From: a virus
Virus record (IMG/VR): IMGVR_UViG_3300049215_000485
Coordinates: 1 to 60,200 of that record
Length of the DNA stretch: 60,200 nucleotides
Direction: 5' to 3' (one strand)
Shown here: positions 8,684 to 16,134 of the stretch, piece after piece
Position numbering within the stretch: the stretch's first letter is position 1
Layout of the letters: each line of letters starts with the position of its first letter
Position numbers and translations under genes: made by a program
The notes under the pieces: generated by a model
Databases searched by the model: none
What the model saw: the letters and a program-made list of their open reading frames with translations, nothing else
What the model was told of the DNA's origin: nothing

Positions 8684-8875
8684 TCAGTCCTCCTGGCGCG
8701 AGCTGAACTCGGCCTCCACTCTTTCCCACGCCGCCTGCGCTTCCCGGTCAGTCTCGAACCACTCGGCCTCCACGATGCCGTCCGTGGGCGGCTCTTGGTG
8801 TCTGCTCCGCGGCGCCGGCGGCGCTCGTCTCGGCGCTCGCCTCATCGTTCCCTTCGACCCGAATCGCTTCGTCAT
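8684..8875 (-). CDS. Small basic-to-acidic hypothetical protein (63 aa)
   Basis: The start at 8875 shares a TAATG overlap with the preceding stop. The N-terminus is Arg/Pro-rich (MTKRFGSKGTMRRAPRRAPP); the C-terminus is an acidic helix (DREAQAAWERVEAEF). Confidence 0.55.
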   Translation of the reverse strand: MTKRFGSKGTMRRAPRRAPPAPRSRHQEPPTDGIVEAEWFETDREAQAAWERVEAEFSSRQED

Positions 8876-9267
8876 TACGCCCTCCACTCGAACCAGTCCT
8901 GCTCGACTTCGCGCGGCAGCTGCGACGTCGACACACCCACGGCCTTGAGCACGTCACGCAGCGCGGCGTACTCCTCTCCGGCCACCTGCGCGATGTACTC
9001 CTTGTCCGAATCGCTCTCGATGCCCCAGAGGCCGGGACTCGTGAGCGTCTGAATCATTCCCTCGATAACGACCTCGGCTTCGACGCGCACGCCGACGAAC
9101 CCGAACTCGCCCCGCTTGTAGGCTGCGAGTCGGTCTTCGAACTCGTCCTGCTCCAGGTACGAGACGTCCGGATCCGCATCGTGCTCGATGAGCACGCGGA
9201 ACCGTTGCACCTGCGGCGGGGGCCGCTTACGTGCAGCTTCGACGACGACACGCCTTTGCGTGGTCAT
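8875..9267 (-). CDS. Conserved phage-type hypothetical protein (130 aa), first gene of the operon
   Basis: The start MTTQRRVVVEAARKRPP has an AGAGG site upstream. The core (HDADPDVSYLEQDEFEDRLAAYKRGEFGFVGVRVEAEVV ... TSPGLWGIESDSDKEYIAQVAGEEYAAL) is a well-conserved small phage protein of unknown function, often seen in actinobacterial and proteobacterial phages. It heads a leftward operon running to about 2530. Confidence 0.75.
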   Translation of the reverse strand: MTTQRRVVVEAARKRPPPQVQRFRVLIEHDADPDVSYLEQDEFEDRLAAYKRGEFGFVGVRVEAEVVIEGMIQTLTSPGLWGIESDSDKEYIAQVAGEEYAALRDVLKAVGVSTSQLPREVEQDWFEWRA

Positions 9268-9429
9268 TCCGTCACACCTCTCTTGTCCCGGCCAGCTTCT
9301 CATGCACCCGGCCAGCGTGCAAGGACTAGGGGTGGACATCGCGCGGCGGCCCATCTTCAAGTTACGGGTCCAGGGCTGGAGTCCGTTCGTGACGGGTCCC
9401 CCGCGATTCCAGCACACTGCGGCGCTGAC

Positions 9430-9564
9430 GTGCCCACGTGCGGGCGGGCATTCCACCTCGGCGACCATCGGATTGACAGTTCGGGCGTCGTCTCGCCGTC
9501 AGTCGTCTGCCCGTGGGAATGCGGGTTCCACCAGCACGTGCGACTGCTCGATTGGAGCGATTAG
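9430..9564 (+). CDS. Zinc-ribbon ORF, probably 5'-frameshifted
   Basis: The visible reading frame gives VPTCGRAFHLGDH, then 24 residues, then CPWECGFHQHVRLLDW, a complete small zinc-finger layout with two Cys/His clusters. Its first knuckle would be complete (C-P-T-C-G-R) if one extra C stood near 9432; as read, the upstream Cys lies in the neighbouring frame. The GTG at 9430 is the only start I see in this frame. Confidence 0.4.
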   Translation: MPTCGRAFHLGDHRIDSSGVVSPSVVCPWECGFHQHVRLLDWSD

Positions 9565-9788
9565 CACTCGCTACAGCGGACGCGCGCCGGTGACTTGAAC
9601 GCACCAGCCCGATCGAGCGGCACCATGCGCTGTTCGCAGTGCCCGCAGACGAGACGAAGCCAGAGGCATACGCGACCGTAGCTCGGTCGCGACACGCGCC
9701 GGGTCGCACCGAAGCCCTTCAGCTGCGCGCCTCGTACGCGCGTGCGCCACTCCTCCTCGAAGCTCTCGACTGCCTGGAGTGACGCCAT
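9561..9788 (-). CDS. Small zinc-ribbon protein (75 aa)
   Basis: It starts three bases after the stop of the 499-residue gene, so the two are probably co-transcribed. The C-terminal half holds two Cys knuckles, CGHCEQRM and RCSEC, separated by about 20 residues. The N-terminus is helical and basic. Confidence 0.6.
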   Translation of the reverse strand: MASLQAVESFEEEWRTRVRGAQLKGFGATRRVSRPSYGRVCLWLRLVCGHCEQRMVPLDRAGAFKSPARVRCSEC

Positions 9789-9791
9789 CGC

Positions 9792-11291
9792 TCAGACGAG
9801 CGTAATCGTTGCCGGCGTCACCGGCACCGCGAGCGCGAGCTGGATGGTCTGCGTGAAGAACCCGCTGAGGAAGGTGGGCGGGGGGCTCATCGTCGTTGGC
9901 GGTAGCGGCTGGCCAGGCGGGGGGATGGCAACGCCCGGATTCACGAACTGCGCGAGCGGGCCGGCGAGCTGGTCGTCGCTCGGCGGCGTCGCCGGCTGCG
10001 GGGAGATGAGCTGCGCGGCCGTCGGGAACTCGAGGAGCTCCGTCGAGATGGTGCCGCGCGTGTTCGACCCGAGGCTGGGGAGCTGCGGTCGGTTTAGGCG
10101 GTTGATGCCGGTGAACGGAGTCTCGAGCGTGACGCCGCGTGGGGAGACGGCGCGCAGCGTGTAGAAGGTCTCGACGAACCCGAACGGCGTTGCGTCGCCG
10201 AGCTGCACGATGAACTGGATGGTGTCGCCAGCCGACAGAACGCCGGTTTGGTCTTCCGTGGTGGGGACGTTCGCGGAACCGGTCGTGACGATGAAGTCGC
10301 CCTCGAGCTGGGGCGAGGTCGCTTGCTGGCCCGCGAGCGCGAAGTACGACGGCGGGATGTAGACGAGCGCGCGGTCGATGAGCGTCTGGAGAAGATCCGT
10401 CACCCGCTGGAACTCGGTACGGGTCGGCGTTCCGAGCGTCGTGGTCTGCTCGGCCTCGGCGAGGTCTTCTCCATTGAGCTCGCAGAGGGTGATCTGCCCC
10501 ACGCTGTTGCCGAACGCGCCGGTCGAGGCGACGTGGAAGTCGAGGATGGTCGTCACGTCGAGGCTGCCGACTGCGAGCGGGATGGGGATGGGCGCCTTGC
10601 CGGCGAGCGGAGCAACGATGGTGAACGGTCCCGCGCCCGTCGAGTCGAGGTAGGTCAGGCTGACCGTCTGCGCGCCGCTGCCCGGGGGGATGGGCACCGG
10701 CTGAATCTGCGGGACGCCGGCCGTGTCGAGCGGCGAGGTCGAGTAGACCGCGATGATCGTTGCCGGCGCCGGCTTCACGATGGCCGCCCCATCGTCATCG
10801 GTCGTGCCGAGGTACGGCGTCGTGAGCGTGATCTGCCCAGAGGTGACCGTGTCGACCTCGTAGAAGACGCCGACCTGGGCATCGAACTGCACCCGGTTGC
10901 CGTGCTCCAGCGATGGGATCTGCGAGACCTCGGTCTGCACGATGTCCGAACCGTTGACGGTGAGGAATGCTCCAGGCAGCGCCTCGAGCGCGATGAGCTC
11001 GTAGGGTGGAACGGGCGTTGTCGCCGTCGTGGGGTTGCAGGGGAAGAACGGCGGGGCGAGGGGCGCGCCCGCGGCAGGCGTCATGTTGAGCGTGAGCGTC
11101 CGGGTCGCCCCGTCTGCGGTCGGCGCCGTGACGTCGGCCTCCACGGTGAGCCCGAAGAGCTGCCCCAGCACCGGATCGGTCTGCGGGTTCTGGTAGAGCA
11201 TCACCGCCGCGAGCGCAGCTGCCGTCTTCGCGGGGTTGAAGGACGTGCCGGCGGCGCTCACCGACCAGGAAAGGACGATCTGGTTGGCCAT
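9792..11291 (-). CDS. Large beta-rich protein of unknown function (499 aa)
   Basis: The start is MANQIVLSWSVSAAG at 11291. The composition is rich in Thr, Val, Pro and Gly, without long helices: a picture of repeated beta-sandwich segments (QITLTTPYLGTTDDDG; VSLTYLDSTGAGPFTI; VTLETPFTGINRLNR). It resembles virion surface or fibre proteins in composition. One helical insert (RVTDLLQTLIDRALVYIPP) lies around residue 300. Its neighbours are the integrase region and a zinc-ribbon gene, so it lies apart from the main structural array. Confidence 0.7.
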   Translation of the reverse strand: MANQIVLSWSVSAAGTSFNPAKTAAALAAVMLYQNPQTDPVLGQLFGLTVEADVTAPTADGATRTLTLNMTPAAGAPLAPPFFPCNPTTATTPVPPYELIALEALPGAFLTVNGSDIVQTEVSQIPSLEHGNRVQFDAQVGVFYEVDTVTSGQITLTTPYLGTTDDDGAAIVKPAPATIIAVYSTSPLDTAGVPQIQPVPIPPGSGAQTVSLTYLDSTGAGPFTIVAPLAGKAPIPIPLAVGSLDVTTILDFHVASTGAFGNSVGQITLCELNGEDLAEAEQTTTLGTPTRTEFQRVTDLLQTLIDRALVYIPPSYFALAGQQATSPQLEGDFIVTTGSANVPTTEDQTGVLSAGDTIQFIVQLGDATPFGFVETFYTLRAVSPRGVTLETPFTGINRLNRPQLPSLGSNTRGTISTELLEFPTAAQLISPQPATPPSDDQLAGPLAQFVNPGVAIPPPGQPLPPTTMSPPPTFLSGFFTQTIQLALAVPVTPATITLV

Positions 11292-11718
11292 GGGCTCGAG
11301 GGTATCACCGTCGGGGGCGTGCTAGGGTGCCCCGCAAGCCGTCGTGAGGCGGCCCGTCGTCCTCTACCTGCTCTCGTTCCCGGATGGGCATTGCGTCCCC
11401 CGCGGGCGAGGCGGCCTGGACGCCGCGGTGCGACCGTCCCCTGATCCCGGACCCCCAGCCGCTCGCGAGGGCGGCGGGGGCATCGCCAAAGCCTCTCGGG
11501 CAGCCAGCAGGGCAGCTTTCTGGCTGTTCCCGTGGCGATTAGCCTCCAAACGACCTTGTAACTGCTAGTCTGAAGCCACGACGAAGCCTCATAACAGCGC
11601 GGGGTGGTCATGATCGCGCGCGCTCGAATGCAGCGTGGTGGGTGGCCTACCGGTGGCCTCGAGCGCCGTCACGGGGCCGCCGGCAGGCCGCAAGGGGGGA
11701 TCTGGACGCCGGGACCCC
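11292..11718. other. Region with no clear gene, between divergent genes
   Basis: No convincing gene here. It should hold the promoters for the 499-residue gene (leftward) and the integrase (rightward). A GCTAGTCT element at 11564-11571 recurs at 13893-13900 and may be part of a -10 box. A leftward TTG-started frame at 11364-11549 is possible but low-complexity. Confidence 0.4.
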
Positions 11719-11749
11719 CTTGGCCGATAAGGTATCGTTATCGGACAAG
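11719..11749 (+). promoter_or_regulatory. 12-7-12 inverted repeat, possible recombination core site
   Basis: The arms are CTTGGCCGATAA and TTATCGGACAAG, with an 11 of 12 match as inverted repeat, around a 7-base centre GGTATCG. This is the usual geometry of a tyrosine recombinase core site (two arms around a 6-8 base crossover region). It ends at the base before the integrase ATG at 11750 and is AT-richer than its surroundings. It could instead be an autoregulatory operator. Confidence 0.55.
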
Positions 11750-12949
11750 ATGCCGGAAGACGACAATATCCCACACGAGTCGACGGCCCTCGCCCCCACG
11801 GCGCGTGCGGAGCTGGCGGCGCTCGACAAGCGCGCAGAAGAAGCGGCCGACGACGCGGTCCCCGAGAACACTCGGCGGGCCTACGAGCTCGATCTCCACT
11901 GCTTCGCGTCCTGGTGTTCTCGTCATGGGGTCACGGCGATGCCGGCCGACCCAAAGGTCATTCGGGCGCACCTCTTCGAGCTCGCGGACCGCGGGAGGGA
12001 CCCGCTCGACGTCCCGAGCGGCAAACCGAAGGGGCCGATGGGGTACAGCGCGATCACGCGCGTGCTGTCCGCCATCTGTCGCAGTCATCGCCGGTCTGGT
12101 CACCCAAGTCCGTGGGACGAGCCAGTTATCATCGAAGCGCGCGACACGCTGGCGCGCCTGAAGGGGACGGCGCCGAAGAAGCAGAAGCGTGAGCTCGGCG
12201 CGACCGGCGAGGCGCTACTGTTCCGCGTGTGCGATCTGATAAGCGACGACGTGCGGGGGATCCGTGACCGCGCGATGCTGCTTATCGGCTGGCAAGGGGG
12301 GGGACGACGGCGCAGCGAGATCGTCGCCGCCCAGGTCGCCGACTTCCAACCCCTCGACGGGGGGCTCCGGTGGGTCATCCCGCGCGCTAAGGCCGACCAG
12401 ACCGGCAAGGGGCACGTCGTCGCGCTGACGCCGGCCTCCGACGAACGGTACTGCCCCGTGCGCTCGCTCCGGCGCTGGCTGGCCGTCTCCAAGATCGAGC
12501 GCGGTCCCGTCTTCCGGGGGGTCGACATGGTCACCGGGGCCGTCATGACGGCGCCGCTCGCCCCCAAGGGGGTCGCCAGGCGGGTGCAGTTCTACGTCAA
12601 GCAGCTCGGGCTCGACCCCAGCGAGTTCGGGGGGCACTCGCTCCGCAGCGGGTTCATCACGAGCGCCTACAAGATGGGGCGCAAGGTCCCCGACATCATG
12701 GAGGCGTCCGGCCACCACAATCCGCGCGAGGTCTTGACCTACATCCGGCGCGCGGGTCTCGTCGAGGAGTCCGCCGGGCGTGGGCTCATCGACGAGGCGA
12801 TAGCGCGCCGACCGGACCCCTCCCCGCCACCAGCTCCGCCCCCACCGCCCCCCAAAGAGACGCCAATCCCCCAACCCGCCCCCCAGGCGACGCCAACGCC
12901 AGCGGCCGACGACGACTTCCTCGCGCGGTTCACTCGAGGATTCCGGTGA
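11750..12949 (+). CDS. int: Tyrosine recombinase / phage integrase
   Basis: 399 residues from ATG 11750; an ATG at 11642 would add 36 residues. The N-terminal SAM-like core-binding domain is residues 20-130 (ENTRRAYELDLHCFASWC). The catalytic domain shows Arg I in GGRRRSEIVAAQ, a Lys in the beta-hairpin near AKADQTGKG, HSLRSGF (His-x-x-Arg), GHHNPREV (the third His) and the nucleophile in LTYIRRAG. All catalytic residues appear present. The C-terminal 50 residues are a Pro-rich tail. It would integrate or excise the element, or resolve its genome; the palindrome at its start may be its substrate. Confidence 0.9.
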   Translation: MPEDDNIPHESTALAPTARAELAALDKRAEEAADDAVPENTRRAYELDLHCFASWCSRHGVTAMPADPKVIRAHLFELADRGRDPLDVPSGKPKGPMGYSAITRVLSAICRSHRRSGHPSPWDEPVIIEARDTLARLKGTAPKKQKRELGATGEALLFRVCDLISDDVRGIRDRAMLLIGWQGGGRRRSEIVAAQVADFQPLDGGLRWVIPRAKADQTGKGHVVALTPASDERYCPVRSLRRWLAVSKIERGPVFRGVDMVTGAVMTAPLAPKGVARRVQFYVKQLGLDPSEFGGHSLRSGFITSAYKMGRKVPDIMEASGHHNPREVLTYIRRAGLVEESAGRGLIDEAIARRPDPSPPPAPPPPPPKETPIPQPAPQATPTPAADDDFLARFTRGFR

Positions 12950-13119
12950 GGGGAAAGCGCCCGGTCCGGACTCGCGCGCTCGAGGCCCTTCGCACGCGCG
13001 CTGCGGGGCTGCGCTGCGGGGGGTGCGGCCGGCAGAATGTGATCGCGGTCCGCGCGGACGGGTCGGCGCGGTGTGATGGCTGCGGACGGGTGCCCACGAT
13101 GGCTCTCCTGCGGCGGTAG
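12946..13119 (+). CDS. Small zinc-ribbon protein (57 aa)
   Basis: A GTG start overlaps the integrase stop (GTGA). A basic N-terminus (VRGKRPVRTRALEALR) is followed by two knuckles, CGGCG and CDGCG, 18 residues apart, a typical zinc ribbon. Co-expression with the integrase suggests a DNA-binding accessory role, as an inference. Confidence 0.6.
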   Translation: MRGKRPVRTRALEALRTRAAGLRCGGCGRQNVIAVRADGSARCDGCGRVPTMALLRR

Positions 13120-13183
13120 GGTCCCACCGAAGTGCATGGGTGTGGCTTGTCAAGGAAACCGCTCTCCGTCGAAGCTGAGGACC

Positions 13184-13282
13184 ATGAACGACACCGAGCC
13201 GAGGCCATCCCCCAACGATTTAACCCGTCACCGCATCTCGGACGGGGGCGCGTCGCGCGCCGCTGGGCCGGTGCGATCGTGA
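13184..13282 (+). CDS. Possible mini-protein (32 aa)
   Basis: ATG at 13184; the stop overlaps the next start (GTGA). The sequence is polar and low-complexity. It is supported only by coupling to the next ORF. Confidence 0.3.
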   Translation: MNDTEPRPSPNDLTRHRISDGGASRAAGPVRS

Positions 13283-13392
13283 TCGTCCGCCGTATCCAGG
13301 GCGTACGCTGCGTCCCGGCCTGGCCGTGGGAGCCTACCGCATTCGCTCACGACGGCGAGTGGTGGCGCCCGCTCACGCCAGAGGAGCAGTGA
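13279..13392 (+). CDS. Small hypothetical protein (37 aa)
   Basis: The GTG start overlaps the upstream stop and its own stop overlaps the next GTG. The sequence VIVRRIQGVRCVPAWPWEP then FAHDGEWWRPLTPEEQ looks like a compact Trp-rich phage mini-protein. Confidence 0.45.
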   Translation: MIVRRIQGVRCVPAWPWEPTAFAHDGEWWRPLTPEEQ

Positions 13393-13580
13393 CCTCCGGT
13401 CCCACCAAGCCGCACTCAGCTCGCCAGCAGGCGGGCCGGGTGCGGCTCGACGTGTACCTCTCCCGCGAGGCCGTCGACGCCCTGGACGCCATGGGCGACA
13501 CGAGGACGGCCACGCTGGAGCGGCTGGTGCTGGCTGAGGCGAGACGGGCGAGGCGACGTCAGAGAGCTGACACGCCGTAG
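13389..13580 (+). CDS. Ribbon-helix-helix DNA-binding protein (63 aa)
   Basis: A GTG start overlaps the preceding stop. After about 15 residues comes a strand and two helices, RVRLDVYLSREAVDALDAMG then TRTATLERLVLAEARRARR, the signature of small CopG/Arc-type repressors. It probably binds DNA as a dimer and may regulate the small genes around it or the integrase. Confidence 0.65.
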   Translation: MTSGPTKPHSARQQAGRVRLDVYLSREAVDALDAMGDTRTATLERLVLAEARRARRRQRADTP

Positions 13581-13670
13581 ACCGCTCCTCCCCGATGAGG
13601 AGTGGGCGGAGTACCGGGGCGACGGCTCCGGCCAGTGGATGTGCGTCGCCAGCAGTGGCTAACGGCGAAA

Positions 13671-13696
13671 AGCCCGCGACGTCTCCGCCGCGGGCT
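13671..13696 (+). terminator. GC hairpin, possible terminator
   Basis: AGCCCGCG pairs with CGCGGGCT around a 10-base loop, and GAAA precedes it. The T-run that would complete an intrinsic terminator is missing (CCTGTC follows). It lies after the ribbon-helix-helix gene. Confidence 0.4.
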
Positions 13697-13872
13697 CCTG
13701 TCACTCGGTATCTACCCGGCTGGACGGAGCACGATTGGGAGCGCGGACGGCTCACCTACAGCGGCGACAGCACGACGGCCCAGGAGTGTATCTGGTTTTC
13801 TCCCGCCTGCCTGCCGCTGGTGGCCAAGCAGGCGACATTGTTCGGATGACGGGCCCCATGCTAAAATAGTGC

Positions 13873-13900
13873 TTGCGCGGTCTGTACCGCGTGCTAGTCT
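13873..13900 (+). promoter_or_regulatory. Promoter candidate
   Basis: TTGCGC and TAGTCT with 16 bp between, in an AT-richer patch, about 40 bases upstream of the gene at 13941. The spacing equals that of the candidate at 697-724. Confidence 0.4.
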
Positions 13901-13940
13901 TCTCTTGTCAGCACGGAGCTGGCGGAGGAGCGGTAGGACG

Positions 13941-14327
13941 ATGAGCGAGACCGGATCCATCAAAAAAGCCGTAGAGACGCATGCTAATACTCACAATCGA
14001 TGGGATTGGGAGTATGGCCTGCGCGTGGACGATCAATTGTATCCATGTGGTTTTATCCTTCCACCAAGCGTGCGATTTGGGGATGATGGCGACGCTGATA
14101 CGATCTTGCGCGGCACCTCCGCGATCGCCATCGGCGACGCCGAACGAATCCACGCAGACCGCGTGCACCTTCTCGACTCAGTTGCTTACCGCAACATCCA
14201 CGGAAAACGTCGCGCGTACCTGACGCTCCTCGTGGCTCGCAGATACGATGAAGGAGAAGACGCCCACGAAGGCGTCTTCCGCAACGCCGTTGTCGTCGCA
14301 CAATGGCCGATTGAGTCCCCGTCGTGA
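13941..14327 (+). CDS. Hypothetical protein with lower GC (128 aa)
   Basis: ATG with a good GGAGGAG site upstream. It is a mixed alpha/beta protein (NRWDWEYGLRVDDQLYPCGF ... RVHLLDSVAYRNIHGKRRAYLTLLVARRYDEG). Its codon use is visibly less GC-biased than that of its neighbours (CAATTGTATCCATGTGG), which suggests separate acquisition. Function unknown. Its stop overlaps the next start (GTGA). Confidence 0.65.
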   Translation: MSETGSIKKAVETHANTHNRWDWEYGLRVDDQLYPCGFILPPSVRFGDDGDADTILRGTSAIAIGDAERIHADRVHLLDSVAYRNIHGKRRAYLTLLVARRYDEGEDAHEGVFRNAVVVAQWPIESPS

Positions 14328-14626
14328 CCTGCCAGGCCCGCCACACGCACGACGGCGAGCGCCTCCAGTGCATGCACGACGATCCGGCCCACGTGGGCCA
14401 GCATGCCGCCTGGCCGGACGGGCACGAGCACGTCGTCCGGTGGAGCCGCTCAGGCCAGCGCAAGGCGCCCCGCGATGGCGTACAGCTGTCCGTGTGGCTC
14501 CCGCTCGACGCCGCGCGCGCCCTCGAGCGCCTCTGCGTCAGGGAGGCCGAGGCGACGGGCCGGCCGGCGACGCAGCTGAGGACGGCCGTCGTCGTTAGGG
14601 CGCTGACCGAGGCGGCGATGCGGTAG
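14324..14626 (+). CDS. Zinc-binding / ribbon-helix-helix-like small protein (100 aa)
   Basis: A GTG start overlaps the preceding stop. The first 45 residues hold a Cys/His pattern (C-x3-H-x-H ... C-x-H-x4-H-x3-H ... WPDGHEHVVRW) common in small actinobacterial and phage proteins. The rest resembles a ribbon-helix-helix unit (VQLSVWLPLDAARALERLCVREAEATGR). Probably a small DNA-binding regulator. Confidence 0.6.
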   Translation: MTCQARHTHDGERLQCMHDDPAHVGQHAAWPDGHEHVVRWSRSGQRKAPRDGVQLSVWLPLDAARALERLCVREAEATGRPATQLRTAVVVRALTEAAMR

Positions 14627-15185
14627 AGGAGGGGCGGCTTTCATCCAACGAAGTCGGCCGCCGAGAGCTACCCGAAAGCCCGTGACATGGTGGCGCACCT
14701 GGACGAACTGGCGAGACGCAAGGCTGTATCCCGCCAGAACCGTACGCTCTCGCAGACCCCGTAAACACGAATCGCCCGCGACCTCGCGGCCACGGGCGAC
14801 ACGTTGTCGGGTTTGATGTCGCCGCGGCCCGAGCGGAGCCTGCGGTGCAGTTTCAGACGATTGCGGCGGCGGCCCGAGCTGGCGCTGTAGTCCGAGAGCC
14901 GTCGCGAAACGTGGGTTCGCGGGGCCAACGTACTCAAACACCGCTGTATATCGGTCGCCGAACCCCTTGTTGCTGGACGACGAGAAGCCTTGCTCACTCA
15001 CCGTCTTCCAGATGTCCGGCTTGCGAGCATGCGCCTCGATGAACGCAGGGTGTGCCGGATAGTTTCGAAGCCGTCGTCCACCCGCCTTGAGCGACGCGCC
15101 GAGCGAATGCAGCAGCGCGAACGCGAGCCCGAGCCCCTGCCAGGCGCATGACGTCGAGACCGCCGGCAACACCTTCAAGGAAGCG
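14627..15185. other. Region without a confident gene; possible decayed minus-strand gene
   Basis: On the minus strand a frame covering roughly 15177 to 14850 has realistic protein character (NYPAHPAFIEAHARKPDIW, then KGFGDRYTAVFEYVG), but it loses this before its stop and has no clear start. It could be a decayed gene. On + a 25-codon frame ends at 14766. A terminator-like hairpin lies at 14772-14799. Confidence 0.35.
14772..14799 (+). terminator. GC hairpin, possible terminator
   Basis: TCGCCCG pairs with CGGGCGA around a 14-base loop that can itself fold. No T-run follows. It lies after the last gene of the small + strand cluster. Confidence 0.35.
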
Positions 15186-15455
15186 ATGGGGCGGGCGCCG
15201 GAGAACGCCCCCGTCGTCGACACCGAGGCGTGGATCGTGAAGCAGGGAGCGGACAACCGCAAATGCGGGTGCGGCGCCGTCCATTCCGACTACTGCGTGA
15301 ACTGCGGGCGCTGGTCGGACCTTCCGCTGGACCAGCATGCGACGATGATCGACGGGTACGACGAGCCGTGCACCGCGGGGAAGGTGCCGCACGAGCATAC
15401 CGACGCGGAAAAAGAGGCCCGAATCGATCGGTATATCGCGCGCGCCCGGGCGTAG
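15186..15455 (+). CDS. Small zinc-finger protein (89 aa)
   Basis: The start at 15186 is chosen for the AAGGA site just upstream; an ATG at 15087 is possible. Residues 20-45 form a compact metal site: KCGCGAVHSDYCVNCGRW. The rest is acidic and helical. Confidence 0.6.
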   Translation: MGRAPENAPVVDTEAWIVKQGADNRKCGCGAVHSDYCVNCGRWSDLPLDQHATMIDGYDEPCTAGKVPHEHTDAEKEARIDRYIARARA

Positions 15456-15468
15456 TACACTGTCACGC

Positions 15469-15714
15469 ATGCCGACGACGACCACATCGATCTGCAAGCG
15501 CTGCCATCGTCTTCGCCCCGTCAACGAGGCTCGGTACTGCTTCAAGTGCTACGGCGAGCTGCGCGAGGCGGAGAAGCACCAACACCCGAAGAAGGAGCTA
15601 CCGGCCACCGCGAAGCCCGAACCGTTGCCGCCGCTCGACGAGAGCACGGTCACGACGACGCCGGCTGCGCCCGTCGAGCATCCGGACCTCTACCCCGGTC
15701 TCGACGCTTCCTAG
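15469..15714 (+). CDS. Small zinc-ribbon protein (81 aa)
   Basis: ATG 13 bases after the previous stop. The N-terminus has CKRCHRLRPVNEARYCFKCY, a classic two-knuckle ribbon, then a Pro/Thr-rich tail. It converges on the leftward array and overlaps the end of the gene at 15711 by four bases. Confidence 0.65.
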   Translation: MPTTTTSICKRCHRLRPVNEARYCFKCYGELREAEKHQHPKKELPATAKPEPLPPLDESTVTTTPAAPVEHPDLYPGLDAS

Positions 15715-16124
15715 TAGCTGTTGAAGCCCGCGCACGGCCGCGCGGTCAGCCCGCCGTGCTCCATCGAGAAGAGGTAGAGGATGTTCTGCACGTAACCGCT
15801 CGCGGGGGCACCGCCGCTCGCCTGGAGTAGCCGGCCGGCGACGATGACGAGGTCGGGCGTCAGCGCGACTGGCATGCCCCACCGCGCGCAAGTCTGCGTG
15901 GTCGTGTTGGCGTACGGCCAGGGCCACCAGGGGCCGCCCCACCAGTTGCCGCCCCAGCCACCCCACCCTGGACCGAACCCGCGTCCGAAGAAGCGACGGC
16001 CGCCGCCGAACGACGGGTGCCCCCCGCCTCCGTGCCAGCCGCCGCCGCCACCGTGGCCTCCTCCACCACCGTGGCCGCCGCCGCCTCCTCCGCCCTTGCC
16101 GATTGCATCGCCGATGCCGTCCAT
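15711..16124 (-). CDS. Gly/His/Trp-rich protein, last gene of the structural array (137 aa)
   Basis: Residues 10-40 are almost all Gly with His at intervals. A Trp-rich stretch follows (GPGWGGWGGNWWGGPWWPW). The final 60 residues are an ordinary domain with two Cys (QTCARWGMPVALTPDLVIVAGRLL). It lies ten bases after the LysM-like 698-residue gene. The Gly/His segment could bind metal or act as a flexible spacer. Not a known family. Confidence 0.6.
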   Translation of the reverse strand: MDGIGDAIGKGGGGGGGHGGGGGHGGGGGWHGGGGHPSFGGGRRFFGRGFGPGWGGWGGNWWGGPWWPWPYANTTTQTCARWGMPVALTPDLVIVAGRLLQASGGAPASGYVQNILYLFSMEHGGLTARPCAGFNSY

Positions 16125-16134
16125 GGGGTCCCCC

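Larger units (their letters stand above)
13581..13940 (+). other. Mostly non-coding stretch with a hairpin and a promoter
   Basis: No confident gene. Open frames exist, for example one ending at 13849 with a plausible Trp-rich C-terminal half, but they run across the hairpin at 13671-13696 and have no clear start. The last 80 bases hold the promoter and ribosome-binding site of the gene at 13941. Confidence 0.4.

Noticed and set aside
13595-13849. An 84-codon gene
   Set aside because: It crosses a terminator-like hairpin, has no good start and only the second half looks protein-like.
14668-14997. A protein kinase suggested by GDIKPDN
   Set aside because: The single motif lies in a frame without other kinase blocks, inside a low-confidence stretch.
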